Part shown: positions 36,601-47,925 of the stretch, piece by piece
Layout of the letters: every line of letters begins with the position of its first letter
Numbering within the stretch: position 1 is the first letter of the stretch
Assembly: GCA_038503075.1 (NCBI GenBank)
Contig: JBCAML010000018.1
Location: 1,426,001-1,490,000, forward strand
Source of the DNA: Gyromitra esculenta
Taxonomy: Eukaryota > Ascomycota > Pezizomycetes > Pezizales > Discinaceae
DNA length: 64,000 bases
Direction of reading: 5' to 3'
The notes under the pieces: model-generated
Told to the model about the DNA's origin: nothing
The model's database searches: none
Seen by the model: the letters and a program-made list of their open reading frames with translations, nothing else
Position numbers and translations under genes: made by a program

Positions 36601-38020
36601 CCTATCGATACATTGTCGAGGTAGACTGGCGTCAGAGTTTGTATGATGCGTATGTCTGGGTCGCTTGCGGGGTTTTGACAATTTTCAATACAACGTGTCC
36701 TAAGGTGGTTTGCTTATAGATAAGTGCAAGGTACAGATTGTCGTAGTTGGTGGGATGTTAGCCTTATTATGTAGATGAAACATCCCACATTTGTGTTTCG
36801 GTAACTAAGCTTCCTTGGGAAAGATCTATCTCAGATGCCCCTCGTGTTACTTCCAGCCTGAAACCACCCCTCGGAAGAGACGCGTGTAAACCGGCGGCGG
36901 CGGACGGATTATTGGTTGGTTATCCCTTGGACTGGTAAGACATGCGGGTTCCCCGCCTTCCGAATTGAGGTGTGGCTGGGCTGTTTTTGCCGTTGCGGAA
37001 ATGATTGGAATAACACAAAACTGCAGGAACAAAACCGGGTCACCGCATATATTTCTCAACCCTGGAAGGTGTGGGGTCGCTTTGTCTCGGCGGATAAGAG
37101 GTGAGGGGAGACGTTAGTGGGCTGTAACGTTTCACAAGCGGAGAAAATTCTCGAGTCGCACCTGCGATAATTGTTATTCCTATCTTCTCTCATAGTAAAA
37201 TGGAGGGGAATTAAGGTAATTAGCGAGCAGAGACCTTGCAGACTATAGCTGAAACTAGCTTTTGAGACAATTGGCTGTCGTACGATACAGTTAAATGAAT
37301 CTATATGATTAGTCTTAAAAACATTTGCTGTCGCCTTTGCCGCCCAGCGTCATCCATCGCTCCGAATAAGACATAGAAACTACCTATTCGGCAAGTGTTA
37401 GCTAGGATTTTTGGAATAGACCCGGGCTCTTCTTTTGGAGATATACGGTAGTGTGAAGTGAAACTCGAGCTACCCCACTCGAGTACTCTTCCATGAGATT
37501 AATGTTTACTAATCAATCAATAGGAAAATCGTATCTCCATTTAGCTTATCTTATCTGCTACCATTGCAATCACCAGCAGTAGCAAAAACAGACCATTACT
37601 AAACTGACCTAACCGTAATTTCCGTCTTACATACCCCACTTATCGCCCTACTGATCCTTGCTCGAATGCCAAGCTCTCGGCATGCCGTTCATTTCCCCGC
37701 CATGTCGTAGATATTCCCAAGAACCGGAGGTTAAAAGACCTTACTACCTGATTGGTCAAGTAACCTTCCACTTTCACCAATAGTTAGCTGAAAACCGGCC
37801 AGGACCCCCCTGACTGTTCTATGCCCTGGAAGAAAAGCTTATTCGGACGGCAGCCCTCGGCTTACTTCCCCCCGGGCACGTCGATCATTCCGTTCAGCCT
37901 ATTTCGTGGCCTCGGTGTTTCGCGTACCTTTGTCCCAATTACAGTGCGGGAGGTCGGCACGAACTTATAGGGACCCCGCCTTGCTGTTTATGAGTGCGCA
38001 TGTAGGTATGGATATAATTT
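33684..38020. other. Gene desert
   Basis: About 4.3 kb with no supported gene. Open frames are short (under 100 codons), overlap on both strands near 35139-35511 and have no domain or splice support. TA-rich words are frequent. Confidence 0.5.
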
Positions 38021-38030
38021 GTATTTAAAG
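38021..38030 (+). promoter_or_regulatory. TATA-like box of the exo-polygalacturonase gene
   Basis: GTATTTAAAG lies about 80 bp upstream of the ATG at 38106, a normal core-promoter distance. Confidence 0.4.
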
Positions 38031-38105
38031 CGAAGGAGGTACTTCATAGTGGGGGGCCCGAAGAAAGCCTAGCACCACCAGTGGACTTGGCCGTCAGCTA
38101 CAATC

Positions 38106-39836
38106 ATGAAGTTTGAGGTAACCAGTATGCTCAAGGTGGCCCTTGCAGGCTTGGTGTTTTTTGATAGCGCTCTGGCTGCAGCTTCGGGCGTGGCGCGTCG
38201 GGATATTCAGCCATATCCGAAGAAACCCAAGATCGCCAGGCGCTATGTCTCAGCCGTACGAACGAAAACGTGTGCAGTCGCTGGTGGGAAGTCCGACGAC
38301 GCGCCGGCGATCCTGGCTGCGGCTAAGAGCTGCAATAATGGTGGAACTGTGGTGTTTGCGAAGGACACAACTTATAATGTTGGAACGGCTTTGGACTTGA
38401 CTTTTTTGAAGCATGTGGATTTGGATATTCGAGGTACTATCAAGGTACGGATTATAGTTACCTTCCGTTGGGTTTCGATTCGCTAATGCTGCTTTGCGAT
38501 TAGTTCACGAATGATACGACGTACTGGAACGCCAATGGCTTCTACCTCACCTTCCAAAACTCGTCAACGTTCTGGAAGATTGGCGGGGAGGACGTCAATC
38601 TTTACGGCGGCGGGACAATCGATGGTAATGGACAGGTGTGGTACGATCTGTTCGCGAAGGATATCTATATTCTCCGGCCAATTCTCATGGCAATCGTGGG
38701 CCTGAATGGTGGGACCGTGAGCGACTTGAAGATGAGATACAGCCCTCAGTGGTACAATGTCATCATCAACTCGACAGATGTCATATATGACAATATCGAT
38801 ATTGCGGGCGCAAGCACCAGCAAGAATCCAGCTAAGAACACAGGTAAGCTACGACTCATGCTGTTTCCCTGGAACCTGGCATTTCATTTCGAGCCCACGA
38901 GCTTAGCTAACGGAAATAGACGGATGGGACACGTACCGTTCTTCGGGTATCACTATTCAAAACTCTCACATTAACAACGGTGATGACTGCGTTTCTTTCA
39001 AACCGAATAGTACAGACATCATTGTACAGGTATTTATCCGTTCCGTATGAACTGTTTTTTCTGGAGCGCGAGCTGACATGTCCACAGAACCTAATCTGCA
39101 ACGGTTCCCACGGAATCTCTGTCGGATCGCTTGGCCAATATCCAGGAACCTACGATATCGTAGAAGATATCTACGTTTTCAATGTCTCCATGAGCAACGC
39201 ATCTGTAAGTTAGATCATTAGCAGTCAAAGGCACCTGCAACTAAAATTAACATACCCAGGACGGAGCACGTATCAAAGTCTGGCCCGGAACCCAATCTGC
39301 CCTCTCTGGTGATCTCCAGGGAGGAGGAGGCAGCGGCCATGTCAAAAACATCACATACGATACGATGTACAACTACAACAACGATTACGCCATCGAGGTG
39401 ACTCAATGCTATGGGCAAAGTAATCGGACACTTTGTAGTCTGTATCCGGTAATTGTCCCGTGAGCCAATGTAATATCCCGGATTGTTCTAACCTTGAGTG
39501 ACCGTAGAGTAAACTTACGATTACGGATGTCTGGTTCAAAAACTTCTGGGGTACGACATCGAAGAAGTACGACCCGAAAGTCGGGATGGTGGTTTGTTCT
39601 TCACCAGCAGTATGTATCCCAGCTAAACCACAGCGCAAAAATTCGCTAACTGGTTGACAATAGGTGTGCGGTAATATTTTTGCAAAGAACATCACCGTTA
39701 CTTCACCAAGTGGAAAAACTACATATTATGCGTGCGATAACGTGAGTTTCACTTGTTGGTTTCTAACCCCAGAAAATGTCTTGCTAAATGTCTCCCTTAG
39801 GTGAACAAAACAAGCCTCGGCCTTCCGTGTCAGTAA
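38106..39836 (+). CDS. Secreted exo-polygalacturonase, glycoside hydrolase family 28
   Basis: Predicted exons are 38106-38444, 38504-38843, 38920-39029, 39088-39204, 39260-39448, 39508-39609, 39664-39741 and 39801-39836, giving 436 aa. That is the usual size for fungal exo-polygalacturonases, which release galacturonic acid from the ends of pectate chains. The N-terminus is a signal peptide ([15 protein letters not shown]) followed by a dibasic ARR. GH28 catalytic motifs are complete: NTDGWD (Asp227), NNGDDC (Asp248, Asp249), GSHGIS (His271) and RIK (306-308). Many N-x-S/T sites suggest glycosylation. The exo rather than endo call rests on length and on the GSLGQY context. All seven introns are 54-76 bp. 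It acts outside the cell on plant pectin. Confidence 0.93.
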
Positions 39837-40722
39837 AAATAAGGAAATCACGATAAAGAGCTCTAGATGAACGAAAACCCCAATTCTAACTTTGATTGAA
39901 GCGAGTGATTTGCTATGAGTTAAACTCCCTCGCAAATACTAAGAACTCCTCAATGTAATATAAGCTCTCCAAATATACCCAATATGCCTGTCTACAGTAA
40001 TATTAGAAGGGTTTTCATCCGTGTTGCTAGCTTGCAAGCTAGAGACGATTCGCATTGAATGCCCCAAGCTGAACTACGTGTACCTACCACCGAATTTAGT
40101 TCTCGCGAGCAATCGATAGTTGATATAAATAACTTGTGCTACACGAATTGAAGAGTTTAATTCACAGTAAGAAGCAATAAAATCGAAAGGGCATATATGG
40201 TCATGAATCAAATAAAAAAGAGGAAACAGGCTACGCACTTGAGCCTCAGCGCAGTCAGAGATTGCAATTACCACCTGGAAACGTAATTATAGATCATTTC
40301 CGGCTCCCACTCCCTCGCTTCAATAAGCGATTATCTGCATCTACATTAGCCAAGAGAAGCTATTCTCCTTTCAAAAATAGAAAGCCAGTCAGAACGCCAG
40401 CTGGGAGGGTAGATACTGGAGCATTTGCCGATTCGTACTTAATTGGCGAATGGGGACAACTGCCCTAGGCCCTAACCGCCCACTTCCATCCTATCTCGGT
40501 ATCGCGCCGCCGCACCACAGAACCTTGGATGTAGCTATCCGTCATTGCTCTGCGTCTCAGCTCTATCCCCCAGAGCCTTGCGCATATCCCCACTCGCACA
40601 GTAAGAGTTCTCTTTTTCTTTCTTTCTTTCCTTCTAATATCATCTTCTCTCGCTTCCCATCTTATCGCAGAAGAATCGCAGCTTCAGTGGCAATTTAAAA
40701 AAAAGGGCGAGTAAGAACCTCG
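39837..40722. other. Intergenic, promoter of the F-box gene
   Basis: No gene. A pyrimidine-rich leader (CTTTTTCTTTCTTTCTTTCC, 40611-40630) ahead of the ATG at 40723 is typical of fungal 5' regions. Confidence 0.5.
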
Positions 40723-42970
40723 ATGGAGCGGCAGGTGTCGCTGAACAATAATGGCCGTCCTCAGAGCCTCCGAGACGACGCGAGCTCCTCCGCGGAGGGG
40801 TGCTTCGATGTCATTGGGAATCTCCCAGAAGACATCCTGGGGGAGGTGATTTCGTATTTACGGGGTATGGATGATCTGCGCAGGTTAATCTTATGGCAAA
40901 CCGTTAGTAGCCCTGGGAAAACGAGGCTGCGTGAATGTATTGATGCGCTAAAGTTAACTTATGGCTGCGCGCGTGTTTGTTATTGTAGGTTTCAAAAAGA
41001 TGGCGCACGCTACTCCACGATCCTGCGACTGGGATCTACCACCAGACTCTGCTAAAGAATGGGATTTTTAAGAACCTGCTGCCGCCAACTTACTACAATG
41101 CTGGTAAATCCGATACTCAGTCTTCGTTTTCCTACGCTACTTTCCGCCGCGCCATACGCACGCATGTGGCCATGAAAAGCGGGGCCCTTCACCCGATACC
41201 GAAGCGGTATGAATTCGGGTGCTATAGCGATAAACCGGAGCCTGGCAGTGGTGAAGTAGAGGCGGGGCCAATTCTGGCTGACGGGTTCCTGGTGTGGCTG
41301 GCTACAACGAGATACTCTCCGGCGCGAATCATTACTCTGAAGATTGTGGATCTGACGAGGCCTGCGACGGCGGGTCGAAACCTCGACCTGGAATGGGGAG
41401 ATGGAATTGATGTGGCAAAGTTTACGACTGGCAGTGACCATAAAATCCACAGAGAGGGATTTGACGTGGACTGGGTAGGGCTGCATTCGCTTAGCAACAC
41501 GGCTTGGAGAGCTCTAGGGTGCGGTGGTGGTCTGGCGGTCTACTGGATAGCTGGAGAGTATGTGTGATACGCTTTAACTTTCCATCCGGATTCTTTTTTT
41601 TCGTTTGGGGTTAATTTCTGGATTTTTTTTCTAAATACAGCCAGCACATCACCGTTCGAGATCTCACCAAATCGACAATCAACTATAGCTTCAAGATACA
41701 TATTTCAGCCTTGAAGGATGTAAACGGCAAAATGCAGGACCGCCATATCAATCGCTTGCTATGCAACAAAGACTACATCGTACTGAACCTCTCCCGGTCT
41801 TCGGATTTTGGCGTATATTCTGTGGCCGCCAAGACGCTATTGCATGTGGTCGATATCTCATACGAGGCTCCTTACGATTCATATAATGGGCTCGCTGGGA
41901 TGCTGGGTGGCTGGAGAGAAAGGTCCTCATTTACGGCAAAGATTCAAGACAACTTCTTGGTCATCGCTTACGTAACGGGGATGTACTTCCTGGTCGAAGT
42001 AATCACGCTCCGATTCAGATCCTGGGACTTGGCCTCTCCTCCGCTCTACGAGGAATACAGTCTCCCAATCCGTGTAAAGAGAGAGGAGCGACAGTTTGAG
42101 CTGAATTGGAATGACAGTAGCGGCAGCATAGAGCGTCCTAAAAAGTACCAGTTTGCAGACCTGCAGGTCCTTGAAAAGTGCACTACTGGCAGCGGCGCCT
42201 CCTCACCTTGCTATTGCATACAGTATCCGGTCCTAAGGCCGAGCACCTTTCTACACTCTCTTACAGATATCGTTCATGCCCACTCCGTCCCGCATGCGCA
42301 AGATATGAGCCTTTACGGCCCTAAACTGTACTTCCAGCCCCACAACACACTTCAGCTCTACTGCCAGGACAAACGGGATCGGAAGCATCCAGCGCACCCT
42401 TATCAACGCTTGTCGTATCCCATGCCGCCGAAACGTCTGATTTTTGACGAAAGCTCCATCTGCACCAAGTTCACCCCCCGCCGGCATGGATACAGCAGGG
42501 TGTGTAGAGAAGACGAAAGGGTCTTTAACCAGTTTAAGCGGTGGTTTGCGATGGACGTCAGAATCGCGGATGTGCGCTATGAGCTTACCCTGCCGCCCAT
42601 ACCATTGTGGCTGGGAGGAGCGTCGATGGCGTGGATGGACCAGAAGGCGTGGAGGGCGGCAAAGAAGTGTATTAGGCTACAAATGACGCAAGTGGGGGAA
42701 GGTGCGTGTGGTGGTGATGGGAAGGGAGCAGAAATAAAACACTGGGATGCGGAGATAGATATGAAAAGGTTTAGGACAGATCCGCATAGGGGCCATGGGG
42801 TAAGCATAACTGCGGGCTGGGAAGGAATTGTGGTTTTATGGTTAGATCAGATACTTGTGTGGAGGTGGGATTTGGATGAAAACAAGACCACAGAGCTTAA
42901 AGCAGAGAAAGGACAGGATAGGAAGAGCGGACTGGTAAGAAGGGCTCTAAAAAAAGTGACCACATTTTAG
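40723..42970 (+). CDS. F-box domain protein
   Basis: Predicted exons are 40723-40902, 40989-41557 and 41641-42970, giving 692 aa. Joining exons 1 and 2 rebuilds a full F-box at about residues 32-72: IGNLPEDILGEVISYLRGMD then LRRLILWQTVSKRWRTLLHD. F-box proteins bind Skp1 and recruit substrates to SCF ubiquitin ligases. The remaining 600 residues show no clear WD40 or leucine-rich repeats. They have scattered beta-strand-like segments (ITLKIVDLTR, HITVRDLT) that could form a degenerate propeller. The last 40 residues are basic. The substrate is unknown. Confidence 0.85.
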
Positions 42971-44338
42971 GTACGCTGGCAGTACATGTGATAAGGACAA
43001 AAATTTTGTGGAATCAACGAATAATATTATTTTACTTGAAGGGAGAAATATTTTGCATTTATAGCTGAAATTACCCTATACACATTGGATTATGTTTTGG
43101 CTCACAACCATATTCTTACTAAAAGCATGTTCTTACACAGGTGATTGTCTATTTCCACAGAGATTCGCTTCATCACTCCACCAAGCGCAAATGCTTGCCG
43201 TTTGGAGCGTATAATTAACAGTAACGCCTGCGATTCAGTCACTCTTGGGGTGGACGACATGTACAGCGAAGGTATGCCGAGTACTGCACTAACAAATATT
43301 GACATCCATTAAGTCGAGACATGAGTTGCTAACACATATGATTAACAGGAACTGCGAAAAGAACCCAAACTTGCATTTTCTGAGGCTTAACCCTCCCACA
43401 CCAATCAGCTTATCCTATAGACAAAGTCGAATTTGAGGGAATTTAGAAATGGAAATTTCAAAGAAAACCCCCCAACATCTTGAATGCAACGGTTGAAGCT
43501 TGGATAGATGGACTAGATTCGATCATGGATAAGTATCTCTCTAGGAACCAAATTTGGAAATGGCCATTCGATAATCCGCTCGTACACACGATTCGTCGAG
43601 ACCTATTTCTGTAGGATATTCGTGAAGACTGCATTGATGCCACTGGCGATTTTTTGCGGCAATGTACTTATTGTGGATAACTTAATGATCCTGTCAGACT
43701 GGTATTTTATCTCTAGCATGTCACAGTTGGATCATGGGGCTTGTGTCATCGGGAACAGCCGATAATTGTAAAGTACGGGATATGAATCTAGTAAAACCCG
43801 GGGATATATTGCCGACATTGCTCGGTATATTTGTCGTTAGATTTTGTTCGATGTAGCAGCCTATTTTTGAAGCTTCTATTTTGACATGACTCCCCATATT
43901 CCCAACAGTCCCATTGGTTAGCTGGGAATCTGCCTGTTACCCTGAACGCGAGTCTTACTCTGTTTCGTGCACTCCCTTTAGTTACATGCCATTAGAGATT
44001 CCTGTGCAGAGGCTTTGTGACAGGAGACTAACAGCGCGTTACCATCTCTGGAGTAAGGTTGGAACTTCGTGTCTGTGTGCTGGTGATAAGTGAGTGGCTG
44101 ATAACTAACCAGATTTGATTTGCGAGTGATAAAATGTGAGCAAGCGAGAGTCTTGGCGTTAATGCTCAGTTTAGTGTCCAGGCTTAACTTGCGCTTTTGT
44201 TACCTAGGCGTCTAGCAAACGGGGCCAACAAATATCTGGTACCTGCATGAGCTTTTCTTAGGTTAGCTCTTCTCTGTCATGCCTTAAGGGTTCCTCATCC
44301 TGCGGGGCTAAGTCTTGGACCATCACAACAACCTCATT
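42971..44338. other. Intergenic, no gene recognised
   Basis: Short minus-strand open frames at 43102-43305 and 43458-43643 lack domains and may be remnants. Confidence 0.45.
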
Positions 44339-44878
44339 ATGAGGGTCCTTGGGTGCATTGTCTTCATATCGATATGCATCACTGAATACGCTATCGCACC
44401 TCCGGCAGTTTCCTACTGGTGGGGATCAAGAGGTCGCGTTGATCCCAAGAGTATGCATATGCGATGGCAAGCCAGCCTTTGTATGAGCACCTGTGCGCTT
44501 CCTCAACTCCAAGAAACAAACGATGATCATGAATTTCAAAGCCTGAAAAAACGAGGCGCAGAATGTTCGTCTTTTGCTTCACCTCCATGCGGCTCAACTC
44601 CACTAACACACTAACACTCAGTCTCGAAATATCTCATCGAAAAAGAGCGTGCTGGTCCCCCAGTCCATCGATCATGCCAACAAGCCTGGCGCGAATGGTG
44701 GACAAAATTGGTATTTCTATGGAAGGAATTCTGGAGTAGTCTGTGGGATGGTGGCGATATGCCTATACCGCCTGACCGTGCGAAGGGATACAGTGGGAAT
44801 TATCCTCTGCCTGGGACTCCGATGAGTATGGTCGACCTAAAAATGTCGGGATTATGGAGGCCGGATGGACCAGAATGA
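44339..44878 (+). CDS. Candidate small secreted protein
   Basis: Predicted exons are 44339-44564 and 44622-44878, giving 160 aa. The intron is 57 bp with a CACTAACAC branch-like box and an unusual GTTCGT donor; GTTCGY donors are also required in the Vps52 and MFS genes here. Residues 1-20 (MRVLGCIVFISICITEYAIA) are a signal peptide. Residues 70-73 contain a KKR dibasic site, so the tryptophan-rich second half (WREWWTKLVFLWKEFW...LWDGGDMP) might be released by a Kex2-type protease. No known domain. The donor is the weakest point of the model. Confidence 0.5.
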
Positions 44879-44917
44879 ATGGTAGCGAAGTACTGCGAAG
44901 TGCTATAGTTGGGGATA

Positions 44918-45090
44918 CAGTACAATCGCCTCATAAGGGTTCGTGCTATAAGGATACCCAACTTATAAGGAAAAGAGTTCAGGTCTTGACAGGGGTTATT
45001 TTGTGTGCGCTAGGCCTTTTTATAAGGATTTCTGCTCTGTAAGGATATAGAACTGCCGTAATTTCATATCCTTATAGAGCGATTGTACTC
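44918..45090. mobile_element. Fot1/pogo-like MITE, copy 2 (173 bp)
   Basis: Termini CAGTACAATCGCC and the complement of GCGATTGTACTC match copy 1, with TA flanks at 44916-44917 and 45091-45092. The interior shares the TC-TGACAGGG block and TATAAGG words with the 29749 element. Non-coding. Confidence 0.85.
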
Positions 45091-45289
45091 TAGAGTGACG
45101 GAATCGTTTGTCTTTTTAGCCTCTTAGAAGAGTACTTTTTAATTACTTTGACTCTTAGTCTAGACAACATGGTTTGAGTGTCGGGGTGGTGAAAGCGGGC
45201 GAGCATGAGATCTAAAGACGTTGGCAATGTTCACCAACGTAGTATTGCGTGATACTTTAACTAAAGCCAAAGGACTTCTCAATCGATAG

Positions 45290-45860
45290 GAATAACGGCT
45301 AGTCCTCCTGCCTTAAGAAGGGACGATGGTAGGCACCGTCTTCGATGGCACCGAATTTTCCTATGAGATAACCGATGATGTAGCGAGGGTTGATGGCTTG
45401 CTGTAGTAGTTGCAGTTGTCGTTGGAAGAGGAAGAAGGGAGAATGTAGGAGGGTGTGGGTGAGGACGTTAGAAACTTAGGGTTTGTGTGGGGGTGTCTCA
45501 GCGCTCCTAACGCTTCCCTGCATGCGTACTCGTACTCTTCAAATGTTACAAGAATTCGGTAACGGGGTCAGGCGCTGATCGATGGTGTGGGAGTTGATAG
45601 GGTGTTTTTGCGCCGGCCTGCAGTGGAATGTGTTCCAAAACCGGAGAGTGAGCTATTGCAATATCAATGAAGATCCTGGAAGCAATGGCAGTGGAGATCA
45701 GGGCCCGGTGAAGTTGATGCGTTCGTCAGGTAGAGAGCTGATGCTGCCCACGAAGCTTCCAACGTGGAAACTGGGGTATAAAGAGGAGATTCCTGTGAGT
45801 GAAAGTGCAATCACTATCCATCGAAATACTAGATCACGTTCACTAACATGCCTGCACAAA
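45290..45860 (-). pseudogene. Decayed minus-strand gene of unknown family
   Basis: Successive protein-like segments on minus switch frame. In order they include SSLYPSFHVGSFVG, ASRIFIDIAIAHSPVLEHIP (about 45620-45690), FEEYEYACREALGAL (about 45510-45545) and, in a further frame, LLQQAINPRYIIGYLIGKFG ending at a stop near 45306. Some switches might be introns, but stops and frame changes are frequent enough that a pseudogene is more likely. No family recognised. Confidence 0.35.
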
Positions 45861-46117
45861 CAAGAATCCGAAGCCGCACAACATCTCTAGGCAAATGAGG
45901 TCTAATTGTTGGCTATGCCTCACTCACTGGTGTCCATCGCATGCCTCTCAGTATATTTCCTCCCTCACAAATGTTCCAATCTCTACCTAAGCCAATATTA
46001 ATGCACTCTCCGGCTCCCGTTGCGCAAAAAATAATGTATCTCGCGATCTATGCGCTGATGAGAACCTCAGACCCACTCCCAACTGCGTTAAGGGTAGTAA
46101 TCTAGTTTTATCGAATG

Positions 46118-47108
46118 CGCGAAAGCAAGAGCCCATTGGGCTTGCATTGCGTGACTTGACACTCTGTTGCCGAGCACTTGAAGAGTTGATTGCCGAGCCT
46201 CAAATCAATATTAGTATCAGCACCTTCAGCCGTGTTCTTGCAGCTGAGGGGATACGCCGCTGCAAACCCACAGAAAAACTCAACCCTACCGCTGTTTAAA
46301 AACAAAACAGTTATATCTTTGCAGACATATATTGTATTTGATTTTACCAAAGTCTTATTCACGGACAAGTTTACCATAAATTTAGTTCACTTTTATCAAA
46401 CCATACAAAAGAAGTACTACACCGTGTAGGAGAACAACATCTTCCTTATAACATGAACCGTAAATTCTATCGCGGAAAATCTGCTATGTTTTGGAATGGA
46501 ATTTCGCATGGTTATTCCGGTTTTGAACATGCCCGTCATCTTTTTACAAATCCTACCGAATCCAAGGTACAAAAAGCAGCAACTACAATTCAACTGGAAA
46601 GCGAACAGATGGATGATCTTCAGGATTGGGCATATTTCGCTGTACGTGGTGAATTTTATACTTATACTTTGATTAAAATATGGAGTGCAAAGTACAAAGG
46701 AGGTATTGACTGGTTTGTTTATCATGGATGCATTTAGGGTGCTCAGGGTTTCCTTTTTTTGTTTACTGAAATGCGTTCTTGGGATGCACAGCTTTTTCTA
46801 CCTGAAGATAATGCACCCGCTCATATCAGTAAGTATAATGCAGCTGAATGCCTGAATAATCATTTTGTCAAGATCCGCATACCGTCTTCTTCTCCTGATA
46901 TGAATGTCATTGAACAAGTTTGGAATTTTATTATGGAGTGTGTCAGGAAGAAATTGGCTAGGAGTTCACAGACACCCGGATAAGAGAAATTGCTGTTGAA
47001 GAGTGGATGAGCCTTTCTCAGGATTTTGTGAATGAGCATACAGCATCTATGCCCCGCAGACTTGCTGCTGTGATTTCAGCGAATGGGGGAGATGAGTTTG
47101 AGACCTAA
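46118..47108 (+). pseudogene. Tc1/mariner-family transposase relic (DD34E)
   Basis: It reads as a Tc1-like transposase in pieces. The helix-turn-helix part (ISISTFSRVLAAEGIRRC) spans about 46118-46300, followed by a stop and a frameshift. Then come VLFTD (first catalytic Asp), another frameshift, RGKSAMFWNGIS, a TAG at 46737, EDNAPAHIS (second Asp), and DMNVIEQVWN (Glu) with exactly 34 residues between the last two catalytic positions. A late frameshift precedes EEWMSLSQDFVNEH. Inverted terminal repeats were not found. It is too damaged to be active. Confidence 0.85.
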
Positions 47109-47925
47109 AGCGTCATGATTGCGTCTTCTGTCTTACTATGTTCAGGTCTTGTTTTATGTCTCTTGTTCTCACGTTGATTCCTCGGCCTCTATCGCTCCAA
47201 GTTGCTCATTTATTCTTTCTCTCTGTCTCTAGTTCTCTTTTTTCTCTTATTGTTATCCCCCTTCTGTTCCTGCCGGTATATCATGATTTGCGCTACTAGT
47301 CAAATATACCAGTCGAGTTCTTTTGAACGCTGCCCTCCCGCATATGCAGGCTGATCGTCACCATGAAGAATACGAGTGCATAGAGGGCAGATCACGCAAT
47401 CACCGCACTTGCTCCCTTGCTGCAGCAATTCGATTGGCCCCTCACCCGCCAGTCACGAGTAACGTGGACAGCTCGCCGTCACGCTCATATCGTTCTCTCT
47501 TTCTCCGTTCCTCGCTGCCACTCAACGCCTGTCACGTCAATGGGTCTCAGCTCGTCCCCCGAGTCGGTGAACAAATCCCATCAGAGGGTTTTCACGGTGT
47601 TCTGCACTGAGTTTTCGCTCACATTAGCCATTTCCAATACGTCCTCGACAGCCTGAGGCGTTGGAGCGGGGTAGCAGCCGCTTGCCGGTGCATCCGCAAA
47701 TCAGCTTGTAGCCAAGACTCGCTTAGATCTCCGCGACGGGCCGCAGCCGCAGCACAGCACCACCCGGCCTCAGCGCCAAGTTCTCCTCCCGCAGAGCCGC
47801 TGTGTAACCAACCTTAACCTCACTTAAACCCTCCCACCACCACCCCCCCTCAACGTCATGCCATCACGCCCTCCGCTTCTTCTCGCAGTTCTCCAGCTGT
47901 CTTTAATGTGAACCTCGCCACTCGA
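47109..47925. other. Intergenic region upstream of the zinc-finger gene
   Basis: Pyrimidine-rich (CTCTTGTTCTCACG and TCTCTCTGTCTC runs near 47160-47240). Two overlapping plus-strand frames at 47323-47656 have no domain. The ACCACCACCCCCCC run near 47839 is in the likely promoter. Confidence 0.45.
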
